Position numbers and translations under genes: made by a program
The notes under the pieces: generated by a model
What the model was told of the DNA's origin: nothing
Seen by the model: the letters and a program-made list of their open reading frames with translations, nothing else
The model's database searches: none
Assembly: GCA_028023455.1 (NCBI GenBank)
Contig: JAQFVV010012477.1
Location: forward strand, 4,109,365 to 4,173,364
Direction: 5' to 3'
From: Epiperipatus broadwayi
Taxonomy: Eukaryota > Onychophora > Udeonychophora > Euonychophora > Peripatidae
Length of the DNA: 64,000 bases
In this document: positions 61,776 to 64,000 of the stretch, piece after piece
Position numbering within the stretch: position 1 is the stretch's first letter
Layout of the letters: the number at the start of each line of letters is the position of its first letter

Positions 61776-61779
61776 CAAT

Positions 61780-64000
61780 CTAATATTTTATTTAAAGTCA
61801 TGAAGACTGCCAATTATCAACAACAAACACATAGTACAAATAACCGAATAACTATAAATAAATTAAAAAAAAAAATATAAATCAATAGCAATGAGACAAT
61901 AAAGTACTACTAATAAAAGTGATCATATGCAAATTATTATTACAGTTATAATAAGTTGATACAATAATCACTTCACTTTGCACAGTAATTCATTTATATA
62001 GTGAAGAATTTAAAAGTTGCAGGTACCTGGAATTCAACCCCACTTTGTCACTTATGCTTCTTAAATATCATATAATTTTTTAAGTGACTAACCATTCAAT
62101 TATTTTTATTTTAACAAATATTAAATATTTACTTATGTGGATATATCTAAGGGATTCAATATCAAAATCAACACCTTATTTTATTCTAAATATGGCAAAG
62201 TTATGCATTGCACAATATCCTTTACTCTTTTAATATAGTGTCTGAATAAATGACCAAAATGTTTCCAAATCTTAAAGTTTTGAACTATCACTTGTTTATC
62301 TCTGTGTTTTATTTAAATTATATACAAAAATTATAATGTCCATGTAAATAAAAAAATGTAATTATTGCCAATGAAAGCATTATATGAAGACAAAAATATA
62401 TGAAAGAGCTAATTTTTATACAGACTTACAGATGTATATCTATATGCATTAATAAGGTTCAATATCATAGATAGTTAAAAATTAGAAAATTTATTTTCCC
62501 TGTGATATATAATCTAAATTTGTGCCAGTAATGTGCTGAGTTAAAAATCAGGCTCACAATAAGATTAAACACTGAATTCATGAATTCAAGCATTGTCAAT
62601 AAATATTGCTTAATTAAAAAATAAGCTCTAAGCATAGATGTATCACCTTTGCTTTTAAAATATTTATTGACAGGAAAGAGAGTGTGTGTATTTATAGCAC
62701 ATGTATGAAGAGTAGTTTCATCCCACAATATTTTAAATAATATATATATATAGTAACATAACAATTAGGTGACATTCACTGGCTAATTTATCCTATAAGT
62801 TAGGCTACCACTCATAGACCAACATTTCTATTTCATAAAGTTTTCATGTTGAAGAACAACATATGTAACAGAGTAATATGTAATACTTTCTATCTCCATC
62901 AGATTGATTTACAATCTACCAGAGTGAGATGTTTAGATAGTCACAACAAACTATTATCACATATTAATGCAGTAAATAATCAAGTAGCATTTAACAATGA
63001 ATGTCAAAAGTTAACAAAAACAATAATATTTAATCAGCATAGTAATTATAATATTGGATCTGACTAGCTATAAAAAAATGTATAATAATATAAAATATTC
63101 TGAATTCAAAAAATGCAATAAACCAATCATAAATTTATAAAAAAAAAAAAGATAAATTAATGACAATTATGTTAGAGATTTCTTACCATCATTTATTTAG
63201 GAAAAATTAAGCTTTGATAATTATCTAGATTCAAACCATCACATGACAATATAAATATATATTGGTAAAACAAAACCATGAAATAAATTATTTTTTACTA
63301 TTAAATTACATATTTTGACAAAAAAATTTTTGAGCAACATATGAAGGACAGTTTTTATATCGATTATTTAAAGTAAAATTTAAAAATCTAAAATTTTTTG
63401 TAAATCACGAATACTGATTCAATTCTATAGGCATTTATATTATTATTAATTTCTTCCTCATTTTTTTTTCTATTGATAAAATTTTATCATATTGGCTTTG
63501 TAATTTATCCTTATGAATATTATTAAAGTTTTCCAATTTTTGAGATGGCTTGATATATAAAACTGTTTTTATGGCTTTTGATAAAAATCTGTAGAAGGTT
63601 AAAGTGCTTTTAAAAGAATTTTACTAGATAGATACTCATTATATGTGAAACCAAGCCGTTATTAGTAAAACTAAGTTACTTTACTCAGCTAAGGCTACCT
63701 GGATAGATTTTTCACTATCCAATAATCTCTTCTGGACTTATTGCTCTCTCTATAATAGTGCTTATCATCTCTTTTATAGAATCTTAGCATGATGCCATTT
63801 TTTATTGTTTTCCAGGTATTTTTAAGAGTTGTTTTTTATAGCCCAATATGTTTTTCAAATCTTTGAAAATGACTTCATACACATTTTCCATTTTTTAGTA
63901 ATTGAGTTATGTAGATGTATAAACATAAAATAATAATTTTTATTTAATTTTTCTGTACTTGAATTAGCAAAACAAATATTGTTTTTATTTTTATTTTATA
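61780..64000. other. A+T-rich DNA, nothing identified
   Basis: Frames at 62465-62764 (minus) and 62846-63067 (plus) are 73-99 codons long without known motifs. On the minus strand, about 63900-63430 gives several medium-length Lys-rich readings (for example KLQSQYDKILSIEKKM), possibly an eroded retroelement, but I cannot assign it. Confidence 0.4.

Noticed and set aside
62846-63067. 73-codon frame starting MLKNNICNRV
   Set aside because: Not recognised and too short to support without similarity or transcript data.

Overview
This is a stretch of very A+T-rich nuclear DNA from a eukaryote, most likely an invertebrate animal. The grounds are long (TA)n, (CA)n and three-base microsatellites, Penelope-like elements with GIY-YIG endonucleases, RTE-type and APE-type LINEs, a Tigger/pogo relic, a hAT-type MITE, a tRNA-derived SINE and many foldback elements. 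I cannot name the species. I see no host protein-coding gene, no true tRNA or rRNA gene and no CRISPR array; almost everything I can identify is a mobile element or its remains. The only long intact reading frame is the 495-codon ORF1 of a LINE at 8988-10475.

Layout. 1.0-2.15 kb: a Penelope-like GIY-YIG endonuclease ORF between ~100-bp inverted repeats, set inside two (TA)n tracts. 4.9-6.2 kb: a decayed RTE-type LINE on the minus strand, split by a tRNA-like SINE. 7.0-16.1 kb: inverted repeats of about 450 bp enclosing further repeats, an APE-type LINE (intact ORF1, frameshifted endonuclease) and a 500-base assembly gap. 19.4-21.2 kb: a dispersed repeat beside (TA)n and a second Penelope-like fragment. 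24.5-26.7 kb: a decayed minus-strand copy of the APE-type LINE next to a second type of GIY-YIG fragment. 27.0-29.0 kb: three foldback structures in a row. 32-38 kb: dispersed repeats and two more hairpins. 40.4 kb: a second SINE copy. 43.3-50.2 kb: two direct repeats of 1.6-2.0 kb around a Gag-like coiled-coil relic, with a primer-binding-site-like sequence; I read this as an old LTR element lacking pol, on the minus strand. 50.9 kb: a hairpin. 51.5-51.85 kb: a ~63-bp minisatellite. 53.8-56.8 kb: a plus-strand RTE LINE split by ~1.4 kb of inserted repeats. 56.8-57.15 kb: a foldback MITE. 57.3-58.7 kb: a Tigger/pogo relic carrying a nested hAT-type MITE. 58.7-59.4 kb: another Penelope-like relic. 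The rest is A+T-rich sequence in which I see no gene.

The elements do not form a pathway. What links them is nesting order (SINE in RTE, repeat cluster in RTE, hAT MITE in Tigger) and recurring families: at least three related Penelope copies, two RTE copies, two APE-LINE copies, five copies of one foldback MITE and six of a repeat that abuts (TA)n. All protein-level identifications come from reading translations by eye against remembered family motifs; no search was run.
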